64,000 nt of DNA, taken from assembly GCA_963971305.1 (NCBI GenBank), contig OZ020303.1:62310867-62374866 (forward strand). Reading direction: 5' to 3'. A model generated the notes under the pieces. It worked only from the letters and a program-made list of their open reading frames with translations, had not been told where the DNA came from and made no database searches. Shown here one piece after another: positions 41,618 to 47,600 of this stretch (its first letter is position 1; every line of letters starts with the position of its first letter). The DNA comes from Arcuatula senhousia (lineage: Eukaryota > Mollusca > Bivalvia > Mytilida > Mytilidae). The position numbers and the translations under genes were made by a program.

Positions 41618-44600
41618 AAGAGAGTTTGTTAGGTTTAATCCCCTTTTCAATGCACATTGGTCATACAAGGGCTGTCAGTTTTGATGGTGCAGGAAACCCT
41701 ATTGGTAGTTTCAGCTTGGAAACCTATGTACAAATGCGCAAGTCACATTACCAGCATCTTAGTCAGACCACTGTACCACTCAGGCCCCTATGTTGTTTTG
41801 TGTAATTTGTGAACATACACGTAACATACACATTTTGACATATTTTGGCCTGAAACCAGATGACTTAATGTTATGCCTCTTACGTATAAATAGAAGGGGT
41901 CTTGTAATACATTTTGGGCAATGCAAAACTAGTAAATTCATGGTTTTGAATTTCCCCTTGATCCATTCTGTTTTGACATGCATATTGCTCATGATTACAA
42001 AACACCAAAAAAGACCCCAAATTAATCAAATGTAATCATCATTAATCATGCCAGTTTCATTTTTCTGACACAAATGCCAGGAGTCCCAAGTCCATTCTAT
42101 ATATGACTATATTACCACTATAGGAACAAGCTATCTAATGTCACCAAATAATTCAATTGATAAAGGCCAGGTATAGGTTAGAAATGATGGAGTCATAACT
42201 TAATCAAATTTACTAGACTTGTTAAAAGATCTATATGAGTGGGAGAGGGTAGATAATAACCATGCAACTTGGGCTGGGACCAGTCATTTTTCTTTTGTCA
42301 ACTTTGAGTCAGATCTAGATTTGTACAATATGTCAATGCAATTTCAAACAATGACTTTTTTAATCATTTAAGAACTAAAGTGGGTGTATGTGCATATTTA
42401 TGATTGCAATTTCTCATCCAACAAGATAAATAAACAGAACTACAGATTCAAATGCATGTTCCTGGGTCCTTACCTTTGTGACCAAGTTGCCAAAAATCTA
42501 CATGAAAATAACAATATATCTGAATTGTGGGAGAGGAGTTCCATGCCCAAGAATGCCCTTTAAGGATCTGCCACTATGACACAGGCACATACTACCCCCC
42601 ATTTTTTTTATAGTCAACAAGTGACTGTGACTATGATTAGTAAATGATTATAAAGGCTATCCAAGAGCAAAATTCTCATACATGTACATGCACTTTTCAC
42701 TCTCTGTACTATTTGATCGTACATCTTACTATACATTGACTGTGTATTTTATCACTGCCATATTTGGTTATTACATGCTTGGGTAGTTGGGAGAAATGAA
42801 TGATATGTTTTGTATAGTGCGCACTGTATAGTTCACTGTAGTAAACCTAGGTACCCCAAAATTTACCTGTAACATAAATTTATTGCATGTCAGCAGAACT
42901 TCTTTTCCACTTCATTAAAATGTGGAAGATATAGATTTTAAACCTTGAAAACAAGGCAATTAAAGTTGTAAGATTAAGTTTTTTCTGCTTTGGTTTACAC
43001 GTTTGTAGTACGTTGTACATGCAATTTAATTGAGTGTTTAGACACCAATTACTGGTACAGGATGCATCTACATTTGTATGATGCAGAAAACAGTATATCT
43101 ACATGATAAAAACTACTGGTAAGCAAGTTTTGACATTAAATATTTCAAATTTCATAGATGTTTGATTTTCAAAACAGGACCTAGAGTTCATATGTATTAT
43201 GACGATATTTTAATACTACCGATCCTAGACTATAGCCCAAAGACATTTATTTCACCACAGGTATGAAGTACTGTCCTTTTCAGTGGTAAATTGTGATGTA
43301 ACAAGACAAAACTTACATAGATAGTTTATGTAAGACATGGGAGAATAAAAATTCCATTGACGTCCAGTAGTGACAGTTGAAAAAGTAAAAGATTTAAGTC
43401 TTATTTAAGATGGAATATTTTTATGAAACATGTATTTTCAAAGCGGAGGTGGAATTTAGATTGGACAACCAAATGCACTCCCTCCCACTGACTTAAAAAC
43501 ATTGGTTTACAAACTGATGTTATATAATGAAAGAGAGTTTCTAGATTTATTTAACAATTGTGAGCACCTAAATTTTTTTTTGGTAAAATACAGTTTACTG
43601 GTATCTCATATTATAGTGGTATGTAAGCTACAATGGTGACGTCACAGTTGAATATTAGGTTGAAATGAACGTAAATACCACGATAAAATGGAACACACCA
43701 TATTATGAGAACAGAGTATAATGTCACAATTGCAATGCTTAACCTTAAGTACACTAAAAAGTATGTTCAGTGCTGCCAGACAAATATTCATTGGACATGC
43801 AAAAATTTAGTGCACAAGCATGATAAAAGATTTTGCTGAGCTTTACAAATCCATGAAAATATTACAGACCACTTCTAAGCATGTAACTGACAGGAAATGT
43901 ACTGTGTTGTATTATCCCTTTAAAGTGTTGGAAATAGTAACTTTATTGACCTAAACTGACCAAAGCACTTCAGACCACTCATCACAGATTAGACATGGCT
44001 TACGAATTGAACAAACATGGAATGAATAGAGTAAATATGGAGAAGAATAGCACAGAAGTGACTGTTTTCTTATTGTTTTAGAAGTACATAGTTTTTTAAA
44101 TGAGTAAGAGTATAAAACATGCATTTTTTAATGGACAATTGATACAGTAACCAAAACTTGCCGATTCCTTCATAAATATGAGTTTACCACTGTGAAGATT
44201 ATTCATGGTCATTAAATTATATCAACTTGTTTTGTTTCTAGCTTTCAAATAGACTAACTTCCATACATGTATGATATATGATATGCATTGAATTGAAAGT
44301 CATCTGATTAAATATTACTGGTATGTTAAAATCTTTTAGAAAACAATATTTGATTTTAAAAGGCACTCTGTTTCATTCACTTTTATAGTACTACAAAGAC
44401 CTTATTGTATTGGATTTAATGCTATTTAAGAATTAATCATTTCCTCTGTATAAACCAATGAGGTGTTGATCAAGAAATCAATTAAACTCAATTCCTTTTA
44501 TTAATCTGATAACCTGCAGGTATCTAAACTAATTCATCAGCAAGCTACTCATCCATTGAATGTCTGAAACAGCCAAGAATAGGCATCTTAAATGTCAAAT

Positions 44601-47600
44601 GAAATTTTTGTTATGCACACTAGAAGTCTAGACATGCATTTGAAAATTATTTTGTTAGTTCAATGGTGTATTATTTCACAAATGTACTCAGTGGCGGATC
44701 CAGAATTTTTAAAATAAGGGGCAAGCCAACCTTCTGGAGCCTCTAGTTTCTTACTTCCTTACAATTTTTTCTATCAATCAAAAGGATGTACTAATTGGTG
44801 GAAAATCTATAGTTACATGTACATGCCCAATCGCATGTAATTTAATAGATCAAAGGCCTCTGTCTGTCCCTCCCTTTGATTTCTCTGCTGTTTTCTGTCT
44901 AAGATCCACAGGAAGATCACCATTATCTTTATGCATACTAATATTGTATCCAGATGGTGTTACATGGTCCTAATTAATGACTGTACATACATGATAAATA
45001 ATACAACATGTAGAATACTCAGGGGACATCTTGGTTGGAGGATAATGAAATGGGTATAATTTACATTGATTTGATTCTGATGATGGTCCTTACATTAGGG
45101 GCCCTGAGTTTTTGTGGGTAACTGGACTTGCAAGGCCTTAATTTGAGTTGACCCAGGAGTTGACCCACTATCTGAGTGTTGGAAATAAGCACTGGTCCAC
45201 TAGCCTGTATCAAGTAAAACCATAGAAGAGTTCCTTAACAATAGTGGCCTAAATTTTTCAATATTTTTTTCAATAATTTTATCAATTTTCAATAGAAAAA
45301 TGTGAGTGTTTGACACATGGAGACCAAAAGACCATTAAGATATACACAGTTATTGATAAAGTAATGATAATTTATGAATAAAAGCCATAACACATCCATA
45401 AATGTCATAAATTTTCAGGACAATTATCAAAGATATTGATTATGAAAAAAATATTGTGACCTGAAAATCTAAATTATCAGTAAACATGGTGAACAAATAA
45501 AGAACAAAGACCAAAACTAAGACAACAAAAGGAAGCAATAACAAACAAGGTTAATAAAACAGATATAGTGCTTACAAACAAACAGCATCAGTCTTTTGAG
45601 GTCATAAAAAGTTGCAATGGATTATTGCTCATCCATTTAACAGGAAGTAGGTTAACAACAGACCTGAAATCAAACGCCACGATATTGGACCTCTAATGCT
45701 TCATACCATTAACATTGTTTGATTATATTCTAGACATTCATAAATGTTATAGAATTACATGTATTTTTGTCAAAAATATGCCTGACACCCTTCATTTATG
45801 GTTATTCCACTTTGTGAAATCTAGACCACAATGTATCCTTATATTGAACTTATACGTGTAAAGATGTACATGTATAAAGTGTGAAAAAGTTTATGGAAAG
45901 TTGCAGTAGTCTGAAATACATTGTACAATCAAAACAAGGATAAATGTTAACTTGAATGGAGTCAAGTGGAACAGATTACCCACAAATAATCTGTGACTTT
46001 CACTATTAATGACTCACAGTTGCTATAAAATTTAGATGAATTAGATACCATTTTTGTATGGGTGTATGGGAAATGGGTTTTAAATAGCCTATCAAGACTA
46101 TTAAGTCTGTTTTTATGGTTGATTTATTGAATTTTATGATACTGACCAGACCATTTATGGTAAAACGATAAAATTTTCTGCCTCATTTAGCTTTCTTTCT
46201 TTAACATAGAATATACATGTACATTTAGAACCTTTCAAAAATACAGTATAAATTGGTGGGAAGAATTTTGCAATGATGGCCATAGGCCACCATCGTTTTT
46301 ACTGCTGATAGACTCAATATTAAACTGCACTTGTACATCTACTCAGCGTCCTTGGCTTCCATACCACTGCAAGCTACATGTGTATTCCATCAAAATTATG
46401 CGAAAACTTTAGAAAAATTGAGAATTGATTAATATGCACCCTAATTAGCAAAGCAAGTTTAAGAACATGCACATTTTATTACCCCATGTTCTTGAAATAA
46501 CAGCATGCACACAAAGATAATGCATACACCTCCCCAGTTTTGTATTTCATGCTTATTCATAAACCTATCATAAATCAGAAGCTCCAGTGCCCTTTTCCCA
46601 TGAAACACTTCCTTGGGTATAACAGTAAACACACAGATAAAGTGGCCAAAACTTTAAGAAATCAAACCTGATATACATTTTTGGATATTTCATGATGCAT
46701 GTCCTTGCTGAATCTGACAGCAGCAAAAAGTTGTGATGCCAACTTTGAATGACAACATCAAATTTCTTTTCATATATATATTTTCGAGTCTATACATTAG
46801 GTAAAAGCAGATGAAATTTCCATTTGAAACATAACATTCTACTGACAGTCTGGGCTTTAATATGAAATATCATTAATAAAAAAATCTCATTGAAATAAAG
46901 TATTTCATTTAGCTGAACTTTACTGACAAATATCATCGCCTTTGGAGATCGTTTTACACCTACTGATATTAAATTCACAGGTAAATGTTGATACTTTACA
47001 TCTTTATATTATGTCTACTAAATCTACCATAAAATCCTCAATGAATTATTCAAATCTTCTACCCTTTAAAGTCTATGTAAGGTATCTTTCAAGGGATAAA
47101 TACAAAAGTTGTGAGTAGCAGCTATTTGCATGCCAACAACTCAGTTTTAAGGAAAACAGGAGCATGACCTACATGTATAGCTGTACTTAGCACTGGTCCA
47201 AGGTTTGGGAGCTTCAGTTTTTAAATTAAGGACCTTAAAAATTCTATTTACCGAAGTACTAGACCTCCAGTGGCAGATCCAGGGGGGCAGAGAGGGAGTA
47301 CATCCTCCCTTAAATTGAGAAATTTATTTTCATGTACAATATTGACTGAGCTACTTAAAATTCTCATCACAAATTTGACATTTTTAGCAATTAAGCCCCC
47401 TCTTTCATGGAACTCAGAATGGGTCCACCTCTGACCTGCAAACTTCATAAAGACCTTTTGCTCTCAAACGTTAATTTCAGGGCTGCCAATTTTCATGGGT
47501 TTTCCCGATTATCATTCATAATGTCTGAATATGATATGAAACATTACAGTATAATCTACCACAGTCAAATTCAATGACTTCACTTTCACCATAAATGTCC

